Of a DNA stretch of 64,000 nucleotides, positions 32,720 to 45,256 are shown one piece after another; position 1 is the stretch's first letter, and every line of letters starts with the position of its first letter. This stretch comes from Eucommia ulmoides (lineage: Eukaryota; Streptophyta; Magnoliopsida; Garryales; Eucommiaceae). The stretch covers positions 12,731,905 through 12,795,904 of the forward strand of contig CM028335.1 in NCBI GenBank assembly GCA_016647705.1. Direction: 5' to 3'. Below the pieces are notes generated by a model that made no database searches, was not told the DNA's origin, and worked only from the letters and a program-made list of their open reading frames with translations. A program made the position numbers and the translations under genes.

Positions 32720-33612
32720 TGTTGATGCCAAATCTTGGTCAACACCAATAGTATGGTCTGATAAGGATGTTTTGGTCTTTTTTTGTGTTGAGGTGAGGTT
32801 GGGGGTGTTCCGAGATGAGTCTTGATAGGTTGGTGGTATGAGAAGTATGGATGTTGGAATTGTCCTTATCCATCCAGGGATGAGATACGAGCTAAACCTA
32901 CACGAAAAACTAGCCGGGATAGACCAGGCGTGTTCCTTCCGGTGTGAGAGTTAGAGCTTAGGGAAAATATAAATGTTCTAAATATAGAAAGCAAGTACTA
33001 GTCACGTCGCATCACCTTTTATAAAACTGTTCACCTTTCCTTATGTAAGCAGTAGGTTGATTAGTGTTTGGAGGATTAGTAGCCTAAGTAGGGATTAGTA
33101 GCCTGAGCTTGACGCGTGACCATTGTGAGGACGCGTGGTTTTTGTACAGGCACGTGGAGAGATTAAATCGGTGGGCCTGGATTTTTTGGGCCCTTCTGTA
33201 GGGCCCATGGGTGGTAAGTGTACAAAAGCAGATGAGTGGCCCAGCCCATAACACCAGGCGAATATTCATAGTGACCCGTTGAGTAAGAAGTTCCCTTCCC
33301 TGCCCTTCTCGGTAGGCTGAGGACGGGCATGGAAAATTATTGTCGAGGAGCTTGCAGAGAAGAATTCTGAGATGGGGAATGCCGCCCTCGGATTATGGCG
33401 GAGATGGAGAAAGGATCCCCATCCCGACAGAGGTTCTTCTCGAATGTAAGTTGGGTTGAATTCTTGGAGTGGTAGTCTAAGCTGAGTCATCTCTCTGGCT
33501 AGCCGAATAATCGTACTTAAGCCATTCGCACAATTGGGTCATGATGTGAAGTTTATATATACGTGGCATTCTTTTATTGGATGCTTAGGGATGACCATTT
33601 TTACACTCATCA
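32720..33612 (-). mobile_element. 3' LTR (893 bp) of the Tat element
   Basis: Ends TGTTGATGCC (32720) and ACACTCATCA (33612). The minus-strand polypurine tract AGGTCCTAGGGAGCAAC lies at 33613-33629, directly before the LTR start TGATGAG. Compared with the other LTR it has about 90 extra bases near 32780-32880. Confidence 0.85.
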
Positions 33613-33981
33613 GTTGCTCCCTAGGACCTAGTATCGAGAAGGAACTTGAGGTACTACGGACTCTGCCCTACTCTTGCATGAGATCTTCATGCCTTCCTGA
33701 AAGCCCTCTGAAATGTTGGCTTATCTTAGGAATATGGCGCTGCTTCGTTTAAGGGAAGAGCCTTTTTTTCGAAAAGAGAGACATCCAACCCGAGGCAATG
33801 ATGGGCGGCCAGAGATGCCAACGGTTGGCTCGTGAATGGCCCGTATAGTTCCAGCTTCCATGACAGGCCTTTTTTCCAATCGTCGGATTTCTGACACATG
33901 TTTTGTGCTCTCTGACTAGCACGTTGACCAAGACATTTTGGACCATCTGATATTACAATGTTTTGGTAGGAAAAAAATCCC

Positions 33982-33989
33982 TATATATA
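33982..33989 (+). promoter_or_regulatory. TATA-like box for the antisense ORF of the Tat element
   Basis: CCCTATATATAG on the plus strand, followed 30-40 bp later by 'cacacttaagagatttct' and a CT-rich leader (34040-34130), about 240 bp before the first ATG of the plus-strand ORF. It has the spacing of a plant core promoter. No expression evidence is available. Confidence 0.4.
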
Positions 33990-34220
33990 GATTGTACCTC
34001 AAGCTTATTTTCACACTTAAGAGATTTCTAGAGCACCTTCTCTTCCCGCAAGGTACCTCTTTCTTTCACCACATCCTCTTCGTCTTCTTCTCTTTCTTCT
34101 TCATATTTATCTCCCTCATCTTCTAGTTCTGGCACGAGCTCAGGGTCCTCTCCCTCTAACCAGACCCTATCTGTCTTCCCACTTCGACAGGTTTAGCCCA
34201 ACTCAGGCATACTAGGGGCC

Positions 34221-36310
34221 TTGTTCCCTAGCTTGGAGGAGCGACCTTTACTATCCAGTAGTGTGTTGCCATCGTACCCTGCTTTTGTAGATAGGATGTC
34301 TGGTAGTTCTGACAAGAAAGGTGGAGATGGGCCTTTTGAAGACCCTACGATTGAGCTCAGCTTAGATCTGGCCAGAGAGGTTGGATCTAGAGCGAACTTG
34401 ACGGGGGTTGTGAAGGATCCTCCCCAACCTCAGGCATCTCGACACGGTGCCATCCCTCCAGATGGTCTCATCTGGATGATTAAGTTAAGGATGACGTAGG
34501 TTGAGCTCAGTTTGGCCCAGAGCATTTGCACCTTCCCAGACACGGTGAAAGTCTACATTCTCTATGCAGAGAAGATGGCATGTGCTCTCCCAAAGGTTTC
34601 ATCATCGTGTACCATGAACAACTGGACGGTGGTCCGTGGACTAGGTATCTCTACTCAAAGTATGGTCTATGTTCGTCATACCTTATTTCAAATTGCATGA
34701 GGGCCTTTGTGGCCACCCACATCATTTGTCAGGCCTTTTCTGACTTGAGTGTTTTCATGTCTGTGTTTTAGTTCCCAAGAAGAGAAACAAAACGAAAGTA
34801 GTTCCAAGTCTTCTGATCCAGCAGTAGAGGGATACCATTCTCGACACCGTTTTAACGATGTTGGATAGTTACTAAAATCCACCCTGTATGACTTATATTT
34901 TGATCGGGTTCGTCACTGCCTTTCCCCAGATTTGATCCGTTATCCGACAACAGTATGTTTCATTCTCTTCTCAACCTTTTTTATATACTTGATATTTTTA
35001 TTCTTTCTGACGATTTGTTTCTGCTTTGGCAGCCATAGAAAAGGCCGCACTAAAGAAATTGACGAAGCAGCTCTTGGCGTGAGAGGCGACCAAATAGGGG
35101 CAAGGTTCTCAGCCCCAGGATGGAGCATCCCAGGCTAAAATGCCTAAGGAGGTGGAACTCACCATAGCCTGTAACTCTCCGTATGAAGCCCCTCGTTGGG
35201 TGGAAGTGATGCTGAGGAGGAAGACTCCAAGAAGATAAGCGGCGAGGATGGGAACGTCGAGAATGAAACAACCCTCAGCCAGAACCGATTTCTTCCTCTC
35301 CCGCCGAGCAGGTTGAGAGCGGGGGGCATCAAGACAAAGGGAAAAGAAAGGTCGTGCACGTCGAGGCTGAGAGTTATAAGACACCGAGATCGGAGAGGGT
35401 TATTATGGAGGTGCCACAGAAGAAGAGAAAGACAGGTAATGTTTCTCAAGCAAGCACAGTCTAGGCTGCTGGGATGTTTTCCATGCTAGACATAGGACTC
35501 CCTTTAACCAGAGGATCCTAGATAGCCCTATCCTATTGCCAAGCTTCATCCACTTTATCATGCCTCCCCAAGACCTTTAGAGAATTGACACCAAGTCTGA
35601 TGTCATGGTCGCCTCTGAGTTGCAAAAGGGCGTCATGTTAGTAAGTCCCTTAAAAAATGAAAACTCTTCTCAGCCTTTTCTCAAATTTTGTTTTTAACAA
35701 GTGTTTGATTTTTTCCATGCAAACTCTCTTCAAGTCAGCCTTAGTAGCACTGCGCCTACACCATGCCTTGGAAAGGAAAAAGACTCTTTTAGACGAGAGT
35801 TCTTTCTAGGAATAAGTGGGGATGGTTTCCCTCGAGAAGGAGAAGCTACTCTCCATGGTCAGCAATCTGGAGGCTGACCTGGTCACGGTGAAGGAGAGGC
35901 TCTTGGAGGTGAAGAAGCAGAAGGAGGCGGCCATTACTAAGGTGGAAGAAGAGGTTGTAGAAAAGTGGAGCTCACCCCGACTTACACTAATCTAAAAATG
36001 GAGATGGTTATGGACATGATGCAGGATGGGCATAGGTATACCATCCGATACCTCCGCCGTCAATACCATGCCTTCCCTACTAGAAGATTCAAATGGATCT
36101 ATCTAGCTCTAAGGGGGAGGATGAAGCCAATCAAGAAGAGGCCAGGGCCAGAGATCATGGAGCAGGTCCCCCTCCTCAACCACTCAATAGGTAACCTCAC
36201 TTCAGTCCAGACTATTTCAAACACTTTAACTTTTCCTTGTTTTTCCTTCATTTTTGTTATACTTTTTTTTTTTTTTCCCCAGCACGGGCATTTTGTAATG
36301 GGTTAAAGCC
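34221..36310 (+). pseudogene. Antisense additional ORF (plant-mobile-domain-like) of the Tat element
   Basis: Runs opposite to gag-pol, between integrase and the 3' LTR. The first piece (34221-34499) contains MSGSSDKKGGDGPFEDP. In a shifted frame (34526-34771) the text SPKGFIIVYHEQLDGGPW appears, resembling the motif pattern of plant-mobile-domain/'putative plant transposon protein' ORFs. At 35822-35960 a strong heptad-like coiled coil follows (EKEKLLSMVSNLEADLVTVK and EVKKQKEAAITKVEEEV). 35965-36306 closes the ORF. Several introns or frame breaks lie between. Extra antisense ORFs at this place are known in some Tat-lineage elements. This copy is decayed; its function is unknown. Confidence 0.6.
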
Positions 36311-37570
36311 CCATAATTGTAATTGTATTTTGAATTAATGAAATATATTACCTTTGCTCGTCATATTTTCATCACTTTTCACTTTTCTTTACTTGTTTGC
36401 TTGCTTTGATATATCTTTTGTTTTTAGAGTTAGAAATGATTTTCCTACTCGACGACGAAGCTCGGCTTAAGTCCTGAGCTCGGCAAGGGATTTGAGCACG
36501 GAGCATATCTCCTGTTCAGCAAGGAGTTTGAGATCAGCAAGAAGTTCGAGCACGGGGCATGGTTCCTGCTAGGTTAAAGGCCTGAGCTCAGCTCGACATT
36601 TCTTATAAAGTTGGATATTATCATCTATCTTTTGACGTCTACTTATGTAGGTGTCTTCCATGCTTGAGTTTGGAATACAAATTGTCATATAACGTATTAA
36701 TATCTGAATTCTTCCCGATCCCGATGACGTTCAACTCTGACCGGTTAAATCTTATCACTTGGGGATTTTTCTTTCCAATTTTGAGTCAAGTGACCTATTG
36801 CGAGCATGTAAAGCATCCTGAGATTGGTGTGAGGCCTGATCTTGGTAAATAACCTAAGGTCGAAACTTTTCCCGAGCTCGGTATGTAACCTAACCCATGT
36901 AAGAAGCCTGTTCTTAGCACGTGGTAGCTCTAACCGGTCTCGGATTTCATCACTTGTGAGCCCTTCTCAGTCGTTACGCTGATGATAATTTTTTCTCGAG
37001 AAAAATTATGTCTTTTCGTTTTTGGTTTGTACTTCTTTACGGTTCTTTTCTATTCTCAGCTGTTTCACCATATCCACATCTTCCTTACCCCTCAGCCTAC
37101 TGGCTGAGCAAAGCTTGGGTAGTAGGGTATGATCAGTAGGTGATACTCGCATGGCTTCTGGTCCTCACAGTCCTTAGAGAAGCAACGCTATGGTTGGTCC
37201 CATGTGGCCGGTTATAGGTAGGTTCTCCTTAGTGGGGCTCATCCCTGAGCCTTTTCATGTTATCTCAAATTGCTATCGTAGGAGCATCGTCCTTTTGTGC
37301 CGCCTGAGCTTAGCTCAGCTGTCAAGGTAAGATGCTTAGCTGCAGGTCCTCAAACCCTATCAATGTTCCAATGTCGGTAGACGACCAAGGTCAGTCCCTG
37401 GATATAAACTATCGACCTGTGTAGGGGGTCCAATTTCACCATTGACGATGTACGCCGGGATAGGCTTCTTCATTATTGACGAGCTGAGAGGTTGTTCTCC
37501 CTCCGTGAATGAATGAAAGTTACTTTTTTCTCGCCACTGTATTTTTATTAAAGGTTGACTGAAGGGCGGC
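36311..37570. other. Non-coding 3' region of the Tat element
   Basis: No gene. Degenerate repeats built on 'gagctcggcaagg(ag)tttgagcacgg' occur at 36460-36600 and similar 'cctgagctcagc' words at 36570-37320. This is the left flank of the nested element at 37571. Confidence 0.6.
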
Positions 37571-39537
37571 TGATAGGTGTTATCTACCTACGTATTTCCA
37601 AATCGAATTAAGTTGGTTTTCGAGCGTTTATATAGTATTTTATTATATTTTAATTAGTTTTATCGTTTTGTATTAAATCAGATGTGGGGGGAAAATAGAT
37701 AGAAAACTGGAGAGAAAACGATGAGATCAAACTGAAGGCAAGTCGAAGTTACGGTAGATAAACAAACAAGGAGGCAAAAATATGAAGGAATCCCAGCGCC
37801 TAGGCGTCCAGACTTCAGCCTAGGCAGTGAAGATGCTGAGAATGAAAAAAGGCTACTAACAGCCCACTGCCTAGGCGGGAAATTTCTCTGCCTAGGCAGA
37901 AACCCCAGTAGAAACATTTCCAAGTCCACCGCCTACTTCTTCGCCTAGGCGGTCACCAAACCTGCAAAGCTGGTACATGTGTTGTAACTTCAAGGCTAAT
38001 TTGGAATATGATTCAATCAGATTTTGGAAATACGCAAACCATGGAAGTTGTAGATATTTTTCTTATCTTTCCATAGGGTTTTGAATCACCTAAATCAGAG
38101 CTCGAACGAAGAAGTTATTGCCAAAACAAGAAAGCATATCACCGCTATAGCGATCAAACTGCAGAAACTTTGTAACGGCTCTGTATATTCACCGCCGCAG
38201 CGGTCGCCCTGCACTTGTAAAGTGTTTTTATATATTTATGATATTTTTGGCTCTATATCATTCCTTCTTCTCTTCTCTCCGGCCATGAGGGCCTTCTTAG
38301 GGTTAGATAGAATAGAGAAAGAGTTTTGGAGAGTGCTCAAATATATCGAAAGGAGAAGATCAACACGTGGAGAAGGAGAATCGTTCGGTGGACGGTTTTA
38401 GCGGCTAATCTTCGGATATCGGCTAAGTTCACTCGTTTTTCCTTTTATTTCTTATCTTCTATGTATGTTTGAGCATGTTTAGCCTAGTTTCAATTGTATA
38501 AACGGCTATGGCCTTAGATTAAACGTGGATTATGTATGGGATTAATATCGTTTATAAAAATGTGACTTTTGTTTAGTTGCGTTTCTTTGATGATTGTTCT
38601 TCGCTATTGTGAGTGTATTTATCATATTGTTTGTTTATTGTGCTTAAATTTATATATCGAGAATACGGAGTTTGACAAATCCCGGATTCGGATTAGAAGA
38701 AACAAATGCCACGATCCGATAACCCAGTCAAGGTTAGGATTGTGGACAATCTATGACGTTGGGGGCAAGACTCACGTGACCTAGGGTCGTTAAGACATTG
38801 AGGGGGACTTCTTTATTGATTTGAAGTCGCATATTCTGTCGTCTTACACTCGGGAGAGGTGGCGAAGAAGTTTTAGAACTGAGATTGTTAATAGGGTAAA
38901 CACAACGCACGAAATCTATGACTTTGGGGCAAGACTCACGTGACCTAGGGTCATTAAGACATTGAGGGAGACTTCTTCGTTGAGTCAAAGTCACGTTATA
39001 TCTCTCGTCTTACACTCGGGAGAGGTAGCAAAGGAGTTTACGAATTAAGATTTTGTGTGCGATCAATGAGGTTGGGTCAAGACTCATGCAACTTAGGGTC
39101 GTTAAGACGTTGAGGGGGACTTCTTCGTTGACACGAAGTTGCATTACGTCCCCCGTTTTACACTCGAGAGAGGTGAAAAATGAGTTTTAGATACCGAGAT
39201 TGTCAAATACGTCGAACACCATTATTGTAAACTAAACGATATCAAACGCGTTTAAGTAAATAAAGTTAATTCCTAGATAATCCATCCCATAACTATCTCA
39301 TATTAGTAATTAGTATAGTTAAAGTAATATTTTAGTATTAGTATTAGTTAATTAAATTACATTTTTGTCGCCTAGATAAAATCGAGTTATAACACTCGCA
39401 GTACTCGATAGTAACAAGACCAATTTCTATGGATACGATAACCCAATCTTTCACGATCACACTATACTAAAACTTTGATCTCATACACTTGCGAGTAATC
39501 ACATTACCGCGAGGATCGAAGAATCCTCACGCGTACA
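37571..39537 (+). mobile_element. 5' LTR of the LARD-like element (1967 bp)
   Basis: Starts TGATAGGTGTTATC and ends CACGCGTACA. It contains 'cgcctaggcgg' words (37800-37950), 'caccgccgcagcggt' words (38190-38210) and three ~150-170 bp tandem units at about 38740-39200 (each with 'cactcgggagaggt' and 'gttaagacattgaggggga'). Confidence 0.85.
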
Positions 39538-39543
39538 AGTTTT

Positions 39544-39562
39544 TGGCACCGTTAACGGGGAT
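39544..39562 (+). other. Primer-binding site of the LARD-like element
   Basis: TGGCACCGTTAACGGGGAT, seven bases after the LTR. From memory it resembles the complement of plant tRNA-Asp (TGGCGCCGTTGCCGGGGAT) with a few changes; not verified. Confidence 0.65.
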
Positions 39563-41405
39563 TGGAAAAATTGTTATTGTCAATATTGTGAGTAAATGAC
39601 TTAATTTTACTTTAGGCATTTCTTTGAATATATTTTTTTTTGTTTGTAGTTATGTTTTTGTTTCTTATGCAGGGTACGTGCCGATGTTAGATCGACGGGT
39701 ATTGATGCATCTCTTTCAACTGGATTCCAATCCGTTTTATGTTGTTTGGCCAAGCACATAAGCCAGTGAGGCATTTCGTTGAAAGATTGAGCCATTCAAA
39801 ACAAAACCTCGCCAATCTTGAGGGCGTTTTGAAAATGCCGGGCCGAGGACATTAAACCACACACTTCTTGGGAGGCAACCCAGGGTCAAATAAGTTAAAT
39901 CCGTCACATCCAACTTGAATTGGAGGCGAGATCCTGTCACCTCCCAGGTAAGTGTTCTAAACACCCTTTGTCAGCATGCTTTAATTCCATAGGTTGAAGA
40001 ATGAGGATTGGGTTCGCTGAGGACACTGTCCACTTTGAGTTTGGTTGTGATGTGTAGTATATAGTATTGTTAGTTTATGTGTTATTGTTTTTCCTTATTG
40101 CATGTGTGTTTCGGTTAGAATGTGTTTATGTTTTTGTTGTTGTTATATGTTGAGTTTTGTGTTCATCTGAGCCGTTACCTGATGATGATAATTACCCCTA
40201 GTTATTTTCGTGGTCAAGGGTAATACCCATGCATGTGTGATTCTGTGTGTTTGACTATGCGTTTTGGTCAAAATTATTATAGATCCTAATTTGCACGGAC
40301 ACATAGACTCAAGGTATAGTTATTCAATTGATTTGAGGATGATTATCGATTAGCCAAATTCATGACACATTGAGGATTCTAGAACTTGATTAAGGGGAAG
40401 CTTGAGGCAAAATCCTAGGCGAGGTAGTTCAGGAGACGTAATTTAGGTATTCTCTTTGTCGCTTGAGCCTTTAAAGCCTACCTTGATATATGTTTATCCC
40501 TCTTTACCCTGTCGAAGCCTAAATACTAATTCAATTATGAACACAAACTAATACCCTGGCCAGTTGAACATTTTTCAAACCTATATCGCTGAATTTAAAG
40601 GCACATTTAAGTGAATCAAGTTAGCCATTTCAAGGCTTCTTGATGTGAGCGGTTGGGTTTAGGGTAAACTTCTAATTGGTTCGGTATTTGAGTATTCACT
40701 TGTCGTTTTTCATTTGTATTTCACACACCCCTTCAATTGTAATATTAAAATAAGTTTGGGGGTGTGTTCGTTGAAAAAAAAAAGAGTTAAATGTAACTAC
40801 GGTTTTTATTTTCGTTTCTTTTGACAAGTAAGTACGTCAGTTTTAATTGCATGTTCAAGATTGTTTTCAATCTTTCTATAGGGGTTCGAGAGTGAATGTG
40901 CCAAGCGTTAAGTCTTGGGTAACGTTAAGTTAACAACATTAACCCATTTTCTATTCCAAATTACCCTTGGCCAAATATACCAAAACTGAACCAAATCCTA
41001 ATGATCTTCATGAACTACTAAACCTACATTAGTGGAGAGTGGACCCTAATCCAGCTTATGGTAATCCTTAACTCATAAATTTCGTTAGGGGATAATCCAA
41101 TTTAATCGTTGTATAGCCATATTCTTGAGTCTCGCACTAACATGTTTATAGGATCTAGAATAGAGTTCACCATTATTGCATGTCGAAATTCTAGAACATT
41201 AGATGTTGTGTGTTACCGCCTGAACTCGAAATAATTGGCGGTTGTTGAGGGAAAAATAAATAAGCCATTAGAAGGATTCCAAACTCGCATGTATTTATGT
41301 TTAGATTGTTTTTAGGTTGTTTGTTATTTAATTTCGTTTTGTATTTTTTATTTTAGTGTGTGTGTTTGGCTAGAGGACTAGCCAAATTCTAAGTTTGAGG
41401 GTATT
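39563..41405 (+). other. Interior of the LARD-like element, no coding region
   Basis: 1.84 kb without a long frame. Pieces such as 'taagtttgggggtgtgttcg' (40750) and 'aatcgaattaa'-type text are typical of non-coding interiors of such elements. Nothing else recognised. Confidence 0.7.
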
Positions 41406-43392
41406 TGATAGGTATGATCTACCTACGTATTTCTAAACTGAATTAAGTTGGTTTTCGAGCATTTACATAGTATTTTATTATGTTTCAATTAGTTTTTATC
41501 TTTTTGTATTAAATCCGGTGTGTGGGGCAAAAAGATAGGAAATTGGAGCGAAAATGATGAGATCGAACCGAATATGAGTCGAAGTTACGGTAGATAAACA
41601 AGTAAGGAGACAAAAATATGAAGGAAGCCTACCGCCTAGGCATCCAAACCTCCGCCTAGGCAGTGAAGATGCTGAGAATGACAAAAGGCTACTGACAACT
41701 CATTGCCTAGTCGGGAAATTCCTCCGCCTAGGCGGAAACCCCAACATAAACATTTCCAAGTCCACCGCCTACTTCTTCGCCTAAGCGGTCACCAAACCTG
41801 CAAAGCTAGTACATGTGTTGTAACTTCAAGTCCAATTTTGAATATTATGTCATCCTATTTTGGAAACACTCAAAACATAGAAGTTGTATATCTTTTTCTT
41901 ATATTTCCATAAGTGTTTGAATCACCTCAATCGGAGCTCGAACGAAAAAGTTACAACCAAAACAAGAAAGTGTGTCACCGCCGCAGTGGTGACACCACCA
42001 CCGCGGCGATCAAACTGCAGAAACTTTGTAACAGCTCTGTATATTCACCGCCGCAGCGGTCACCCTGTACCTGTAAAGTGTTATTAGATATTTTATGATA
42101 TTTTTGGCCTTATATCATTCCCTCCTCTCTTCCTTCTGGTCATGAGAGCCTTTAGGGCTTAGGTTAGGATATAGAGAGAGTATGGGGAGTGCTCAAACAT
42201 ATTGGAAGGAGAATATCAACACGCGGAGAAGGAGAATCATTCGGTGGACGGTTTTAGCGGCTAATCTTCAGATATCGGCTAAGTTCACCCGTTTTTCCTT
42301 TTATTTCTTATCTTCTATGTATGTTTGAGCATGTTTAGCCTAGTTTCCATTGTATAAATGGCTATGGCCTTAGGTTAAACGTGGATTATGTATGAGATAA
42401 ATATTATTTATAAAAACGTGATTTTGGTTTAGTTGTGTTTCTTGATGATTGTTCTTCGCTGTTTTGAGTGTGTTTATCATATTGTTTGTTTATTATGCTT
42501 AGAATGATAATTGGAGAATACATGGTTTGATAAATCCTGAATTCGTATTAGAATAAACAAATGTTACGATTCTATAACCCAGTCGGGGTTTGAATCGTGG
42601 ACAATTTATGACGTTAGGGTAAGACTCACGCGGCCTAGAGTCGTTAAGATGTTGAGGGGGACTTCTTCGTTGATACGAAGTCGCGTATTCCCTCGTCTTT
42701 CACTCGGGAAAGGTGGTGAGGGAGTTTTAGAACTGAGATTGTCGATAAGGTAAACACAACACATGAAATCAATGACGTTGGGGCGAGACTCACGTGACCT
42801 AGAGTCGTTAAGACATTAAGGGGGACTTCTTCGTTGATTCAAAGTCACGTTATATCCCTCGTCTTACACTCGGGAGAGGTGACGAGAGAGTTTACGAACT
42901 GACGTTTTGTGTGCAATCAATGAGGTTGGGGCGAGATTCACGCAACTTAAGGTCGTTAAGACGTTGAGGGAGACTTCTTCATTGACACGAAGTTGCGTTA
43001 CATCCCCCGTCTTACACTCGGGAAAGATGACGGAGGAGTTTTAGATACCGAGATTGTCAAATACGTCGAACACCATTATTGTAAACTAAACGATATCAAA
43101 CGCGTTTAAGTAAATAAAGTTAATCCCTAAATAATCCATCACATAATTATCTCATATTAGTAATTACTATGGTTAAATTAGTATATTCGTATTAGTAATA
43201 ATTAATTAAATTACATTTTTGGTCGCCTAGATAAATTTAGGTTATGAAAATCGCGGTATTCGATAGTAACAATACCAATCGCTGTGGATATGATAACCCG
43301 ATCTCTAACGATCACACTATACTAAAACTTTGACCTCGTACACTTGTGAGTAGTCACATTACCGTGAGGATCGAAGAATCCTCGCACGTATA
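41406..43392 (+). mobile_element. 3' LTR of the LARD-like element (1987 bp)
   Basis: Starts TGATAGGTATGATC and ends GCACGTATA. Same order of features as the 5' LTR, including the three tandem units at about 42600-43060. The final CA is mutated to TA. Confidence 0.85.
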
Positions 43393-43539
43393 GTGACTCA
43401 TCCCCAACCAAGGTAGGATGGGGGGCTGCTCTTCCCCGTTATTACACTTGCAAACTATGGAGTAGAGGAGAAGTTGAATCAAACATTCCTTTCATTGATA
43501 GATAATTTAATTACAAGCTTTGAAAGCAAAATTTCTACA

Positions 43540-44728
43540 AGTCTACTACTATTTCCTCTTTGGGATAATAGCGTTTCAAATGTTCAGTGTTCCATGGATA
43601 CCTCAAAGAGACACCTTCTTCCGTCTTCAGTTCGTATGTGTTGGGTCGGGCTATACGGGTGACCCTATACGACCCTTCCCAAGTCGATGCTAATTTGTCG
43701 GCGGTCTAATCTTTCATGACCAGGGTAACTTTTTTGAGGACGAGGTCTCCGACATCAAATGACCGAGGATGAACTCTTCTGTCATAGTACCTGGCCGCCA
43801 TCTGTTGATAAGCGGCTTGCCGCACTCGGGCATATTCTCTTCTTTCTTCAAGGAAATCGAGGTTCAAGGCCAATAAGGCATTATTATCCTCCAGGTTGAT
43901 GGGAATGGCCGTCCTGGTTGAAGGCATACTAATCTTGGCAGGGATGACTACCTCAGATCTGAAGGTCATTGCAAACGAAGTCTCCCGATTGGGGGTTCTT
44001 ATTATTGTATAATACACCCAAAGAATGGGGCATATGTCTTCAACCCATCTACCTTTTGACTTGTCTAGCCTTGTATTTATTCTGTGAAAGATAGTTTGGT
44101 TTATAACCGTCACTTGCCAATTGGCATGAGGCTGTCCTGGGAAGGTGAAGTAGGTCTGGACCCCCGACCTGACATAGAACTCCGAGAAAAGATCACTATC
44201 GAATTGCTTCCCCTTGTCGAAGACAATGGCTTTTGGAATTCCCAAACGACAGATTATGCTCTTTTAGACGAAGTCTCTGATCTTTTTCTTCGTGATTCGT
44301 GCTAAGGGCTTGGCTTCCACCCACTTCGTAAAGTAGTCAATAGCGACGACCAAAACTTTTCTTTGCCCAGTTCCTTGGGAGAATGGTCCCAGAAAGTCAA
44401 TACCCCCACTGAGTAAATGGTTATGGACTCATCATGGGGATGAGGATGGTGGGGGGCAGCTGAGGGTGAAAGGCGAACCTCTGACACTTGTCACATCTTT
44501 TTGTGAACTCTATGGAGTCTTTATTCGTTTGCGGCCAAAATATCCGTGACAGATAAGCTTGTGGACCATAGATCTCCCCCCTGAGTGGTTTTCACATACT
44601 CCTTCGTGGACTTCTCTTATCACATAATCAATCTCTTCTGGTCTTAGGCATAGGAAATATGGACTCGAGAATGATTTATGATACAACACCCCATCGATAA
44701 AGATGTACCTTGCCACTCTATATCGCAT
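43540..44728 (-). pseudogene. Tat element integrase (zinc finger, core, C-terminal domain)
   Basis: 44728-44510 carries the H-H-C-C zinc region start (EVHEGVCENHSGGRSMVHKL). After a break, 44245-43706 is the catalytic core: FDKGKQFDSDLFSEFY with the second Asp, then NQTIFHRINTRLDKSKGRW. The fold continues to YYDRRVHPRSFDVGDLVLKK. After a stop the C-terminal SH3-like text continues (TWEGSYRV, then YPWNTEHLKRYYP) to about 43540. The enzyme would insert the DNA copy into the genome. Stop codons and a missing piece between 44245 and 44510 make it inactive. Confidence 0.8.
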
Positions 44729-44827
44729 CCTTCTTGCCTCTGCTCGGTCAGCGAGAAGGGTTCCGTGCTAAAGATATTCCCTGATCGGATCCATCCAAGT
44801 TGGCTTGTCAGTTAGGGTAGTGGTCAC

Positions 44828-45019
44828 CTAGTCGAATGCAACTGTTCTTGCCACATCCAAGTATTTAACAGGGACACTTCTCTTTAGGGTAAACTCCACT
44901 ACAGAGGCTAGGTTAGGCAAAGCATTAGCATGTCTGTTCTCTTTTCGGGAAATTTGGTTCACTTGGATGTTTTCAAAGCTATCCATTAGTCCCTTTAGCC
45001 TCCCAAGGTATGCAGTCAT
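44828..45019 (-). pseudogene. Second (archaeal-type) RNase H remnant of the Tat element
   Basis: MTAYLGRLKGLMDSFENIQV and ISRKENRHANALPNLASV are the typical end of the extra RNase H domain that Tat-lineage elements carry between RT-RNase H and integrase (K-E-N-x-x-A-D/N-A-L motif). This supports the lineage call. Confidence 0.75.
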
Positions 45020-45256
45020 ACTTGGGTCTTTAACAATGTATTCCTCATTAACTTGATTGACAATGAGCTGTGAGTCACAAAAGAACTGAAGGTTCTTGGC
45101 ATTGAATTCCCTTGCAAGCTAGAGACCGGCGACAATGACTTTGTATTCAACTTCGTGTCGAAGTGAATATTCAACCTCTTTTCGGTCTGGAGTTATTAGG
45201 ACCATTATGGCTCCACATCCAACCACATTGGAAAAGCCGTTTGTGAAAAACCTCTA

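Larger units (their letters stand above)
37571..43392 (+). mobile_element. Non-coding LTR element (LARD-like), 5.8 kb, nested in the Tat element
   Basis: Two LTRs of almost 2 kb (37571-39537 and 41406-43392) flank a 1.87 kb interior with no gag or pol. A primer site (39544-39562) and a polypurine-like tract (AGTTTGAGGGTATT before 41406) are in place, so the element looks like a non-autonomous large retrotransposon derivative. The flanks GCGGC (left) and GTGAC (right) differ by two transitions and may be an aged target duplication. Confidence 0.8.
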
